Shown here piece by piece: positions 6,483 to 15,309 of a DNA stretch of 64,000 nt. Each line of letters begins with the position of its first letter. The first letter of the stretch is position 1. The notes under the pieces were generated by a model, which made no database searches, was not told where the DNA came from, and saw nothing but the letters and a program-made list of their open reading frames with translations. This DNA is from Litorilituus sediminis. Its GTDB lineage: Bacteria > Pseudomonadota > Gammaproteobacteria > Enterobacterales > Alteromonadaceae. Made by a program: the position numbers and the translations under genes. Where the stretch lies: contig NZ_CP034759.1 of the NCBI RefSeq assembly GCF_004295665.1, positions 2,790,001 through 2,854,000 of the forward strand. The letters are read 5' to 3'.

Positions 6483-9400
6483 CTATTTGTCGAGGGAAAT
6501 TTTAGTCTGCCACTCTAACCAATCGCTATCTAAGGCTTGGTGCAATATAAAATTACTCGGTAGTGTTGGTTCAGCATTAGTTTCATTGTCTTGCTCTGGC
6601 GTGGCAAAGGCAATACCACCCGCGATAAGGGTTTCAATTGATTCAGAATCTATATTAACTCCAGAGAAAATACCGGCCTCTATGCTTACCCCGCTGGTAT
6701 TCCAGAACTTACTGTTAGGCTTAACAAGTGGCGCATAGCGGTTAGCTATGTTGATATACACATCTACGGTATCAGCAGTCGCTGATAAATCTATGCCGAT
6801 TACCTTACCGACTTTAACTTGACGATACAGCACAGGATTACCAACCCTGATTGAACCTAAGCGGTGACTGGTTAATTTAATATTTAAGCCGTATGGCAAC
6901 TCAGTTACAGTTGGTGGCAACTCAAGGGCGCTAAACTCGGTTTGAATTTGCTCAGCAGAGTTTGCAGGTGCTGGTAATAAGCCAATAAAGGCACCATCTA
7001 ATATAGCGGTAACGTTTTTTGAGCCAACTAAACCAATTTCTGGCTCTATTTTCCAAAACTTAGCTCCTTGCTTGGCGTATTGCACACCGTGATCATTAAG
7101 CAATACCAGCGCAGTAACGCCGACAGTACCTTGAGTAAATATTAGCCTTTCAATCGTGCCAACTTCTTGCTCTTGATAGATAACCTTAGTGCCTGCTTTT
7201 AAGCCCGAGAAATCGTTGAAATGCACTTTAATAGCCAAGCCCGCTTGTTCAGCATGGTCAAAGTGATCAAACAATGAGAATCTATCCAGCTCATTTACCT
7301 TGATATCTTGTACTTGGCCGGTGTTCTTAGGATTATAAAAGCTGATACCGCCACGTAAAATGGCATCAATGGATTCGGTTTTGACAACAAAGTCACCTAA
7401 GCCACCACTTAAGGTGATGCCACTAGCATTGTAAAAGCGGGTATTTGCTTTGATCAGGTCGCTATGTTCTTCGTCTATGGTGATATTTAGCAAAATAGTA
7501 TCTTGGTGTTTATCTAGACTAACATTGTCAACTTGACCTACTTTAATCCCGCGATAACTGACGGCACTGCCTGCGGTAGCAACATTGGCACTGTCGGTTA
7601 CTAAGGTCAGTTGTAAGCCTTTGGCGCTGGCTTTTTTAGCCGGCGGGCTTGTTAATAGCGTAAAGTGTCTTTGCGCTTCACCTTCACCCATATGAAAGCT
7701 TATATAACTGCCGGCAAATAGTGCATTGGTATCGGTTGCACCTGATAAGCTTAAATTGGCTGTTGCCAACCAAAATTGCGTGTTGCTGGTTAAAATATGC
7801 TGATATTCAGGTAATAGGCCAACACTTAAGGTTTTGCTATCCGCCTCTATATTTACCTCGTGCACAGTGCCAATTTCTTCACCTCGATATAATAAACGAG
7901 TGTTAGTACTTACTTCGGTATCAATTGAGGTTGATAAGGTAAAGCTAATGCGTTGTTTGGCTAATTTTTCATTGTTAAATAAAATAAAGCTCTCGCCATT
8001 GGCGACTTTTTCAGGTGTTGCGCTACTGCTATCTGGTTGATGATTAATAAAGGCAATACCGCCGGTTAGCATACTTTGCAATGATTCAGCGGCAACTTCT
8101 ATGCCTTGTAAATTGGCAGATATTTTCAAGCCACTAGCATTGTAAAAATGGCTGCTAGCGGTTACGTAGTGCTGAAACTCTGGCTTAATATGGATATGAA
8201 TTACATGCTCTGCTGGTGATAGCGTTTCAATTGCTTGCACATTACCAACTTGCTGTTGCTTATAGTAAATATTGCTGCCAATTTGTAGTGAATTTCTATC
8301 GCTTGCCTTAAGTACTAAGTGTAAACCTGGCTCACTATATTTATACGGCGGCTTGTTTTTATACACTTTAAATTTATTACGTGGCTTACCATCAAGAGAA
8401 GGTCTAATACTAATGTAAGTACCTGTTAACAGTGTTTTAGCATTGGAGACGCCCGTTAAACTTATGCTTGGTGAAACTAGGTAAAACTGAGACTGATCCG
8501 TTAAATAAGGGGCAACGCGCGGATTCACTTTTGCTTTGGCAATAATTTTTCGCTTAGCAGGATCAATTCTTGAGATAGACTCAATAGAGCCTATGGTTAA
8601 ACCTTGATATAAAATGGCGGCGTTGTTATCAATACCTGAGTTCCAATCGAGCGTTAGCTCAACTTCATGGCCCATTTCTGCTGACTGAAAATCAGGATGA
8701 AGTGGGAAGTGATGGCCATTTTTTACATTGGGCTTATCTTCTTGATAGCTCAAGGTGTCTACGGCAATACCACCGGCAATAATTGAAGCAATGGAGTCGG
8801 TATTTACTTTTAAACCACCGGAAAGCGAGGCGGTTACTTGAATGCCACTAGTATTCCAAAATAGTGAGTTTTCCTTAATTAAATGAGCATGTTCTTGTTC
8901 GATAAATACGTTGATATCAATCTTTTTTGAATTATCGTCATAGCGATAGCCAGTTACATAACCAATAGGAATTTGCTTGAAGGTGATTGGCGAGTTTTCG
9001 CTTATTGAGCCTAATACGTTAGTTTGTAGTGTTAAGTGTAAGCCCGGTGTTGACATATCTAATGCGGGGGCTTCATTTAAAGCAACAAAGTGATCTTGGC
9101 TTTCGGCATTTTCACCAGTATCTGGGATGATATTAATATAACTACCTGATATTAGCGTATCTAAGCCAGAGACACCTTGTAGTGAAATGTCAGCACTAAC
9201 CAACCAAAATAGCGTATTTTCGGTTAAATAATTAGTAAATTTATCTGACATCTCCACTTCGGCAATAACCGTTTGTAAGTCATCAGAAGGTGTTACTTTG
9301 GTGACTAAACCGGTAACTAAGCCTTTGTAGCGTACTTCGGTTTTTTTTGGCACTATGCCAGCGCCATTTTCAAACTCTATGGTAATAAACGTACCTTGCT

Positions 9401-9545
9401 CAGAAATAACCTTAACGGCTAACCAAGCACCGAAAATAAGCGCGATAAAAGGCACAAACCAAACAATCGAGATACCTTGCCTTGGTACAACTTCAGCGCT
9501 ATTGAGTTCACTGTGATTAGATGAGGGAGAATTGTCGCTTGTCAT
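6483..9545 (-). CDS. letB: LetB/PqiB-like MCE protein with eight MCE domains
   Basis: The 1020-residue protein has one N-terminal membrane helix (about residues 26-46) and then eight repeats of the MCE pattern, each with a core like YKGxxxGxV: near residues 73, 183, 314, 430, 550, 664, 785 and 905. MCE proteins stack as hexameric rings forming a periplasmic tunnel for lipids between inner and outer membranes. E. coli LetB (YebT) has seven MCE domains in 877 residues and PqiB has three, so this is a longer tunnel. The start overlaps the stop of the upstream LetA-like gene by 4 bases, which supports a co-translated transport complex. Confidence 0.88.
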   Translation of the reverse strand: MTSDNSPSSNHSELNSAEVVPRQGISIVWFVPFIALIFGAWLAVKVISEQGTFITIEFENGAGIVPKKTEVRYKGLVTGLVTKVTPSDDLQTVIAEVEMSDKFTNYLTENTLFWLVSADISLQGVSGLDTLISGSYINIIPDTGENAESQDHFVALNEAPALDMSTPGLHLTLQTNVLGSISENSPITFKQIPIGYVTGYRYDDNSKKIDINVFIEQEHAHLIKENSLFWNTSGIQVTASLSGGLKVNTDSIASIIAGGIAVDTLSYQEDKPNVKNGHHFPLHPDFQSAEMGHEVELTLDWNSGIDNNAAILYQGLTIGSIESISRIDPAKRKIIAKAKVNPRVAPYLTDQSQFYLVSPSISLTGVSNAKTLLTGTYISIRPSLDGKPRNKFKVYKNKPPYKYSEPGLHLVLKASDRNSLQIGSNIYYKQQQVGNVQAIETLSPAEHVIHIHIKPEFQHYVTASSHFYNASGLKISANLQGIEVAAESLQSMLTGGIAFINHQPDSSSATPEKVANGESFILFNNEKLAKQRISFTLSTSIDTEVSTNTRLLYRGEEIGTVHEVNIEADSKTLSVGLLPEYQHILTSNTQFWLATANLSLSGATDTNALFAGSYISFHMGEGEAQRHFTLLTSPPAKKASAKGLQLTLVTDSANVATAGSAVSYRGIKVGQVDNVSLDKHQDTILLNITIDEEHSDLIKANTRFYNASGITLSGGLGDFVVKTESIDAILRGGISFYNPKNTGQVQDIKVNELDRFSLFDHFDHAEQAGLAIKVHFNDFSGLKAGTKVIYQEQEVGTIERLIFTQGTVGVTALVLLNDHGVQYAKQGAKFWKIEPEIGLVGSKNVTAILDGAFIGLLPAPANSAEQIQTEFSALELPPTVTELPYGLNIKLTSHRLGSIRVGNPVLYRQVKVGKVIGIDLSATADTVDVYINIANRYAPLVKPNSKFWNTSGVSIEAGIFSGVNIDSESIETLIAGGIAFATPEQDNETNAEPTLPSNFILHQALDSDWLEWQTKISLDK

Positions 9546-10186
9546 TGTTTTCCTTTAAACATGTCATCGTTTATTTCTTTCTTGTCCCATAAAAGCCTTG
9601 GGTCGAAACTATTGGCTGCAATCATGGTAAAAATAACCGTTAAGGTAAAATAGTTAATTGCAGGCCCTGCGGCAACGGATGTTATTATGCCTAACTCTAC
9701 CACAGCTACGAGTAGGGCAACGACGAATACATCAAGCATTGACCAAGGACCTAAAAATTCTAATACATGATAGAGCTTACTGTGTTTATCTGGCTTTAAG
9801 CGTACACCTGTTTGCACTTTATACACCAAAAGAAATAGTCCGGCTATCTTTACTAGCGGCACTATAATACTGGCGGTAAATATAATTACCGCAATAGGGT
9901 ATAAGCCTTGATCAACAAATTGCCCTATGCCAGAAAGTATTGTTGATTCATCGCCAATACCCAAAGAGTAGATGATCATAATGGGGTACAGGTTCGCAGG
10001 AATGAAGGATAATAACGCGGCAATATTCCAGGCTAAGGTGTATTGAATGCTATTGCGTTTACGCGGATAAAACCAGCCATGACAGCGTGAGCATTGTTGC
10101 GGCTCTGATTCTATTTTGTTTACCTTATGGCATTTAGGGCACAAGCCAAGGCCATTTTGCTTAGCTGTCGTCATCAATGAACTCAC
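9542..10186 (-). CDS. LetA/PqiA-like membrane protein, second half
   Basis: The 214-residue product has a zinc-ribbon CPKC...CSRC near residues 16-36 and four membrane helices, the PqiA domain layout. E. coli LetA (YebS) carries two such modules in one 427-residue chain; here they are two overlapping genes and this is the second. LetA is the inner-membrane partner thought to load lipids into the LetB tunnel. It overlaps both neighbours, so stoichiometric production is likely. Confidence 0.85.
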   Translation of the reverse strand: MSSLMTTAKQNGLGLCPKCHKVNKIESEPQQCSRCHGWFYPRKRNSIQYTLAWNIAALLSFIPANLYPIMIIYSLGIGDESTILSGIGQFVDQGLYPIAVIIFTASIIVPLVKIAGLFLLVYKVQTGVRLKPDKHSKLYHVLEFLGPWSMLDVFVVALLVAVVELGIITSVAAGPAINYFTLTVIFTMIAANSFDPRLLWDKKEINDDMFKGKQ

Positions 10187-10796
10187 GTTCTAATTTATCC
10201 CAAATGTAGTCTTGATCTAGCGTGGTCGATGCCATAGTCGACGTGATCAAAAACAGCGTAAAAGAGAATAAGCCAAGGTTGATGGTTAATTCAGTATCAT
10301 CTAGTAATTTATACATGGATACGACAATACCCAGCATAAATACATTCAGCATGGCCCAGTTATCTAAATGATGATAAGCACGAAAGAAATTTAGCATGGA
10401 CGGCTTTAGGCGATTGTATTTAAAGCTAAAAGAAATATAAAAAGCGCCAAACAAACGCACTACAGGTACGGCAATAGCAAACAGAAACAGCAAGGTGGCT
10501 ATCATAAAGAATCCACGCTCAATCAGCACCACAACGCAATCGAGTAATGAGGCATGATGATATTGCTTAGCTAAGGTAACGCCAATAATGGGCAGTAAAA
10601 TGCCGGGCGCAAGTAAAATAATGCCTGCGATAGACCAATAAAAGCTACGGTTGATAGAATCAACCTTACGCTCAACCAAAGTGCTGCCACAGCGGTTGCA
10701 CTTAGCGGTTTGTCCTTGCTTTAAATGTGGCTTATCGTATAAGGCATCACATAAATGACAAGCAACAATATGTTTGGTATTCAGACGGTTATCCAT
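10161..10796 (-). CDS. LetA/PqiA-like membrane protein, first half
   Basis: This 211-residue protein is the first gene of the operon. It has a zinc-ribbon CHLC...CNRC near residues 14-36 and four membrane helices ending in a short cytoplasmic tail. It corresponds to the N-terminal module of E. coli LetA. The coding region overlaps the following LetA-like gene by 26 bases. Together with LetB it forms a complete Let-type lipid transport system. The substrate lipid is not evident from sequence. Confidence 0.85.
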   Translation of the reverse strand: MDNRLNTKHIVACHLCDALYDKPHLKQGQTAKCNRCGSTLVERKVDSINRSFYWSIAGIILLAPGILLPIIGVTLAKQYHHASLLDCVVVLIERGFFMIATLLFLFAIAVPVVRLFGAFYISFSFKYNRLKPSMLNFFRAYHHLDNWAMLNVFMLGIVVSMYKLLDDTELTINLGLFSFTLFLITSTMASTTLDQDYIWDKLEREFIDDDS

Positions 10797-10911
10797 AGCG
10801 TTTGCTTTAGTTAATTAAGGTGCTTAGCCTACCTGCTTTATCAGGGTAAACAATAGTAAACTTGTATTAATAATGTAAGATTTTACGCTTATTTTTGGGA
10901 AAAAGATCAAA

Positions 10912-10938
10912 AAAAAGCAGCGTTCAACGCTGCTTTTT
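10912..10938 (-). terminator. Strong hairpin terminator after the cytochrome gene
   Basis: AAAAAGCAGCG and CGCTGCTTTTT form an 11-bp stem with a TTCAA loop. T-rich arms on both strands make it potentially bidirectional, but it lies 20 bases after the leftward cytochrome gene. Confidence 0.85.
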
Positions 10939-10958
10939 CAGATTGTTTGTTGTCACTA

Positions 10959-11906
10959 TTATAGTGAAGACATGTATTTAACTAATTCATCAATTTGAGC
11001 ATCAGATAACTTAATAGCGATGTTACGCATGATTTGGTTGTTATCGTTACCACGGCTACCATCGCGGAAAGTCGTAAGTTGCTTCTTCAAGTACTCAGCA
11101 TTTTGACCTGCAATTGCAGGGAAACCTGCTTGCGCCATACCTTTACCTTTCACGCCGTGACAAGCAACACATGCTGTGATGTTACGGCTTGGCTCACCAC
11201 CAAAGTATAGTTTCTGACCTAGTGTGCTACCTTCGCCAGTGCCAGTTTTTGGCGTTTGTACAGCAAAGTAAGCACCTAAGTCATTCATGTCTTCTTCAGT
11301 TAACGCTGCAACCATGCCAGCCATTACTGGGTCGTTACGTAAACCTGATTTAAAGTCTGCTAATTGCTTAGCAATATAGTTAGCACTTTGACCAGCTAAA
11401 CTTGGGTACATAGGAACTACACTGTTGCCATCGACACCGTGACAAGAAGCACACATAGCCGATTTTGTTTTACCAGCAGCAATATCACCTTGGTAAATTG
11501 CCGCAGCTGGAGAAGAGGTTACTACTGCTGCCGCTGGAGCCGCTGCATTAGCCGCAGGAGCTGCTGAACCATCAGCTGCTGGCGCTTCTTCTGCTGTTGC
11601 CATTGGTAATGAAGAAAAATAAGCTGCTAAGTCAGCCATGTCTTGCTCAGTTAAGTTTGCCGCCATAGGTGCCATCATCATGTCAGTACGAGCGCCTGAC
11701 TTAAAATCTTTTAATTGCTTGATAATGTAAACATCTTTTTGACCAGCAATATTAGGGTATAAATCCATAGCACTGATACCTGCTGGACCATGACAGGCAC
11801 CACAAGATGCTGCTTTCGCTTTACCAGCGGCGGCATCGCCTTGTGCTGCTTGTGCAGCATTCACTAGACCTAATGCTAAAATAAGCGAAAAGATAATTTT
11901 TTTCAT
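10959..11906 (-). CDS. Three-haem c4-like cytochrome c
   Basis: The 315-residue precursor has a signal peptide ending near residue 20 and three class I cytochrome domains, each with one CxxCH haem site: CGACH near 36, CASCH near 152 and CVACH near 246. Each domain has the downstream MxxMA or equivalent methionine segment. Classical cytochrome c4 has two such domains (about 190 residues); here a third is added, and domains 1 and 2 are joined by an Ala/Pro-rich linker of about 35 residues. It would carry electrons in the periplasm to a terminal oxidase. It is divergent from engB, a common neighbourhood for c4 in gammaproteobacteria. Confidence 0.85.
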   Translation of the reverse strand: MKKIIFSLILALGLVNAAQAAQGDAAAGKAKAASCGACHGPAGISAMDLYPNIAGQKDVYIIKQLKDFKSGARTDMMMAPMAANLTEQDMADLAAYFSSLPMATAEEAPAADGSAAPAANAAAPAAAVVTSSPAAAIYQGDIAAGKTKSAMCASCHGVDGNSVVPMYPSLAGQSANYIAKQLADFKSGLRNDPVMAGMVAALTEEDMNDLGAYFAVQTPKTGTGEGSTLGQKLYFGGEPSRNITACVACHGVKGKGMAQAGFPAIAGQNAEYLKKQLTTFRDGSRGNDNNQIMRNIAIKLSDAQIDELVKYMSSL

Positions 11907-12127
11907 TGAGTTGCTCTCTGCTTGTCATTAATTAGATAACGCTTTTGGACAAGTATAGTTATTATCTAATTAAAAAATGATAAAAAAGTAGTTCAAACCT
12001 GACGGCATTTTACACTAATCTGCTCATTGTGTAATAGTGCCAATGAAAAAATCCCCAGAAAAACATCATATTTCATAAGATTTCTTTTAAGATTTAAGAA
12101 AAAATAAGAAAACCATAAGAAAAAAGT

Positions 12128-12133
12128 TATAAT
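12128..12133 (+). promoter_or_regulatory. Candidate -10 element of engB
   Basis: TATAAT lies 31 bases upstream of the engB start, preceded by A-rich repeats of the AAGAAAA type that could act as an UP or curved element. No good -35 hexamer is visible. Confidence 0.45.
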
Positions 12134-12163
12134 AGCGCTTTATTTTTTTATTGAGATAGTCAC

Positions 12164-12805
12164 TTGTCCTCTGCAAATATTCTGTTATCAAAAGCTAAGT
12201 TTACCATTAGTGCGCCAGACATTCGTCGATTACCTGCTGATAGCGGCATTGAAGTGGCATTTGCTGGTCGCTCTAATGCAGGAAAATCAAGCGCATTAAA
12301 CACTTTGACTAAGCAAAAAAGCTTAGCAAGAACCAGTAAAACCCCGGGACGAACTCAGCTGATTAATGTTTTTGAAATAGCTGAAAACAAACGCTTGGTT
12401 GATTTACCTGGTTATGGTTTTGCTAAAGTACCACTGGAAATGAAAAAGAAGTGGCAAAAGGCCTTAGGTGAATACTTACAAAAGCGTGAAAGCTTAAAAG
12501 GTTTAGTAGTGTTAATGGATATTCGCCACCCATTAAAAGATTTAGATATGGATTTGATTCAGTGGGCGGCAGATAGCGACTTACCAGTATTAGCCTTACT
12601 GACTAAAGCGGATAAATTATCTCAAGGTAAGCGTAGTGCAGAGGTGCTTAAGGTGAAAAAAGTATTAGCCCCTTTAAATGCTGATATTAAAGTGCAAGCT
12701 TTCTCTTCATTAAAACGCACTGGGGCGGATCAAGCGGAAGCACTGATTTGTAATTGGTTTGCTCAAGGTGATGAACTTGAGCCAGCTGAAGCAGTGGAGC
12801 AATAG
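12164..12805 (+). CDS. engB: Ribosome biogenesis GTPase EngB (YihA/YsxC)
   Basis: The 213-residue protein shows the Era/EngB GTPase motifs in order: G1 GRSNAGKS at 35-42, G2 region TSKTPGRTQ at 58-65, G3 DLPGYG at 80-85 and G4 TKAD near 147. EngB assists assembly of the large ribosomal subunit and is usually essential. The chosen start is TTG at 12164 with GAGAT upstream; no in-frame ATG exists before the conserved N-terminus. It is divergent from the cytochrome gene. Confidence 0.95.
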   Translation: MSSANILLSKAKFTISAPDIRRLPADSGIEVAFAGRSNAGKSSALNTLTKQKSLARTSKTPGRTQLINVFEIAENKRLVDLPGYGFAKVPLEMKKKWQKALGEYLQKRESLKGLVVLMDIRHPLKDLDMDLIQWAADSDLPVLALLTKADKLSQGKRSAEVLKVKKVLAPLNADIKVQAFSSLKRTGADQAEALICNWFAQGDELEPAEAVEQ

Positions 12806-12823
12806 CCTTAAGGTTTTTTATTG

Positions 12824-13867
12824 ATGCATATCTCGACGCTAGAACTAGTTGATCTATTCTTACGCTTTGTAACCCTAGGTCAGCTGGTCGTTCTGGCGTT
12901 ATATTTTCTTGTTAAATCGCCGCCATTAAAGTCTGACTTAATCGCCTTAGTCTGCTTATGCCTATCCAGTTATTTATTATTAACCGCGCCTATTGATGAT
13001 GACTATTACGGCGTGCTGCGCGGGGCTTTCTTATTTTTTGTTGAAATAGGCCCCTATCTATTATGGTGCTTGGCGTATTTACTATTTAACGACGCTTTAC
13101 CAAAACAATTTTCCTCTGCAATTAGCCAAGTACTATTGGCGTTAGCCTTGGTTTGGTATCTGTACTTTTTTGGCTATCTACAGGGGCGAGGCGCGTTTCA
13201 TCAAATAAATCATCTACTTGAGTTTGTGGTATTAGTTCATCTTATTGTTTTAACCATCAAAGATTATGCCGATGACCTTGTGGATGCCAGAAGAAATGCC
13301 AGAAAAATTATGGTGATTTATACCTGCTTGTATCTATTGGTATTGGTGGTACTTGAGCTGGCTGATGCCAGTATTCGCGGCTCGGCAATATTTACTTTTA
13401 TTAATGCCTTAGCGATTTTTATCTCCACCTCTGTTTTTATCATCCTGCTGTTTTTAGATAAATTTACAGAAGTCCCTGCTAAGGTTACTAACAGTGATGA
13501 GGGTACAGAGGAAATACCTGTAGTATTTCAAGGTTTGCACCAACAATTAACTCAGCTAATGCAGAGCGGCTTTTATTCTGAAAGCCAGCTAACAATTTCA
13601 GCTTTGGCACAGAAACTAAATACACCAGAGCATCAGTTGCGGGAAATGATAAATAAGCATATGGGTTTTAGAAACTTTTCTGCCTATTTGAATAGTTATC
13701 GTATCGCTGCTGCCTGTGAACAGTTTCAAGATGCTAACTTGTTACGAAAACCTATATTAACCATAGCTCTGGAATTGGGTTATGGCTCTGTTGCCACTTT
13801 TAATCGCGCATTTAAAGCACAAACGGGTAAATCACCGAAAGAATTTCGCGATCAATTTCAAAAATGA
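12824..13867 (+). CDS. AraC-family regulator with membrane-spanning N-terminal half
   Basis: Residues 10 to about 215 contain six or seven hydrophobic segments, and the last 100 residues are an AraC-type double helix-turn-helix (LAQKLNTPEHQLREMINKH and ILTIALELGYGSVATFNRAFKAQTGKSPKEFR). Membrane AraC proteins of this shape sense a signal in or across the inner membrane. TTG-ATG lies at 12821-12826; ATG at 12824 is preferred, with AAGG upstream. It ends 80 bases before the serine hydrolase gene in the same direction, so that gene is a plausible target. Confidence 0.8.
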   Translation: MHISTLELVDLFLRFVTLGQLVVLALYFLVKSPPLKSDLIALVCLCLSSYLLLTAPIDDDYYGVLRGAFLFFVEIGPYLLWCLAYLLFNDALPKQFSSAISQVLLALALVWYLYFFGYLQGRGAFHQINHLLEFVVLVHLIVLTIKDYADDLVDARRNARKIMVIYTCLYLLVLVVLELADASIRGSAIFTFINALAIFISTSVFIILLFLDKFTEVPAKVTNSDEGTEEIPVVFQGLHQQLTQLMQSGFYSESQLTISALAQKLNTPEHQLREMINKHMGFRNFSAYLNSYRIAAACEQFQDANLLRKPILTIALELGYGSVATFNRAFKAQTGKSPKEFRDQFQK

Positions 13868-13947
13868 TCAGATTTTTTCATAATCGATAAGCTTTCATCG
13901 CTTGTATTTCCTAGTATCAAGGCAATTTCATTCTAGGAAAAAGAACT

Positions 13948-15225
13948 ATGTCAAAAACTAAAAAAATCGTGCTTAGTATAGCGGTGATATTAAGCTTAGT
14001 TGTTTATTTTGCTTGGCCTGTTTATCAAGCTATGGCGCATAAAGGTAAAGCTGCATTTTTACCTTTTTATCAGTTTATCGACTTGCCACAAGAGTCACAT
14101 GTTACTCAGCATTTAACCAGTGATAACTACAAACAAGCTGGCAATATTGCCTTAGCGTTAATCGATAAGCATAGAACTGGCATAAATGCGCCGGGTATTA
14201 GTGCCGCTGTTGCTGTTGATGGCGACCTTGTTTGGGCTGGTGCTGCTGGTTGGGCAGATATCGACAAGAAAACGCCAGTAACAACGAACACTCAGTTTCG
14301 TGTAGGTAGCACCTCTAAAGCCATTACCGCTACTGGCTTAGCGCGCTTAGTTGATGCTGGTCAATTGGATTTAGATAACACCATCGCAAATTACTTAGTG
14401 GCTTTACCGAATGAGCAGTGGCGAGACATTACCCCAAGACAGCTTGCTTCTCATACCGCAGGATTACCCCATTATTTTGAAAATAATGATTATTTAGGTT
14501 TTTATCGAACCATTTCATTAGCAACGCGTTATGAAAACGTTACCGATGCCGTTAGCGTGTTTGATGGTAGCGATTTACTGTTCAAGCCCGGCAGTCAATT
14601 TAGTTACTCTTCATTAGGTACAGTATTACTTAGTGCTGTCATGTCAGATGCAGCGAAAAAGTCCTTCTTAACCTATATGCAAGAACAGGTGTTTTCGCCG
14701 CTTAATATGCAAGCGACTAAGGCAGAGTTTCATGTTGATGATAATGATCAACTAGCGACTTTTTACTGGAATGATGAAGGTCGTAGTAGCCAAGTTAGAC
14801 CTTGGCGTGATGTGGATTTAAGCCATAGATTAGCTGGTGGCGGTTTTATTTCAACCTCTGCCGATTTAGTTAAATTAGGCATGGGCATGCTAGATGAGAG
14901 CTATATTTCATCAGCGACACGCGATAGCTTTTGGACACCACAGGTGTTGCCAAATGGTGAACAAACCCCTAATGGCTATTCAATCGGCTGGCGGGTGATT
15001 AGTTATAAGGTAAGTGATGACATTGGTGAAATAACTTTTGCTAATCATGGTGGAGTGTCACGTGGCGCACAAAGTTGGTTGATGGTGATACCTAAATATC
15101 ATATGGCGATTGCTGTTAATATTAATGCCAATACCGATGTTTTCTGGGATTTTGCCAAGGTTTCGATGCCATTAGCTGAAGTTTTTCTTAGTGAAAAAAC
15201 TAAGCCGTTCACTGAAAATGAATAA
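13948..15225 (+). CDS. Serine hydrolase of the class C beta-lactamase/PBP fold
   Basis: The 425-residue protein has an N-terminal membrane anchor or signal segment (residues 6-27) and the beta-lactamase-related domain: S-x-x-K motif GSTSKA near 124, Y-S-S near 219 and an HGG motif near 364 in place of KTG. These features place it with EstB/AmpC-like hydrolases, which act on esters, D-amino-acid peptides or peptidoglycan fragments in the periplasm. The HGG motif is usual for esterase/peptidase relatives rather than resistance enzymes. The substrate is unknown. It follows an AraC regulator. Confidence 0.8.
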   Translation: MSKTKKIVLSIAVILSLVVYFAWPVYQAMAHKGKAAFLPFYQFIDLPQESHVTQHLTSDNYKQAGNIALALIDKHRTGINAPGISAAVAVDGDLVWAGAAGWADIDKKTPVTTNTQFRVGSTSKAITATGLARLVDAGQLDLDNTIANYLVALPNEQWRDITPRQLASHTAGLPHYFENNDYLGFYRTISLATRYENVTDAVSVFDGSDLLFKPGSQFSYSSLGTVLLSAVMSDAAKKSFLTYMQEQVFSPLNMQATKAEFHVDDNDQLATFYWNDEGRSSQVRPWRDVDLSHRLAGGGFISTSADLVKLGMGMLDESYISSATRDSFWTPQVLPNGEQTPNGYSIGWRVISYKVSDDIGEITFANHGGVSRGAQSWLMVIPKYHMAIAVNINANTDVFWDFAKVSMPLAEVFLSEKTKPFTENE

Positions 15226-15249
15226 TTAAGCCGAGCTTAGGTTAAGTAA
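15223..15249 (+). repeat. Intact relative of the IS110 target sequence
   Basis: TAATTAAGCCGAGCTTA followed by GGTTAAGTAAG matches the IS flanks at 3007-3023 (TAATTAAGCCGAGCTCA, one difference) and 4357 onward (GGTTAATAAG). It contains a small hairpin TAAGC-CGA-GCTTA and starts at the stop codon of the serine hydrolase. Confidence 0.7.
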
Positions 15250-15261
15250 GCACTAGGGCTA

Positions 15262-15290
15262 AGCCTTACGCAACTAAATTGCATAAGGCT
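15262..15290. terminator. Hairpin between convergent genes
   Basis: AGCCTTACGCAA and TTGCATAAGGCT form a 12-bp stem with one mismatch and a CTAAA loop between the serine hydrolase and the CDF transporter. The T-tract is weak. Confidence 0.5.
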
Positions 15291-15309
15291 AACTAGAGTT
15301 TAGGTTAAT

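Noticed and set aside
7721..8040. Plus-strand frames inside letB
   Set aside because: They are antisense to a clear MCE protein and show no family features.
13948..15225. Reading the serine hydrolase as an antibiotic-resistance AmpC
   Set aside because: It keeps SxxK and YSS but has HGG instead of KTG and a membrane anchor, which fits esterase or peptidase relatives better.
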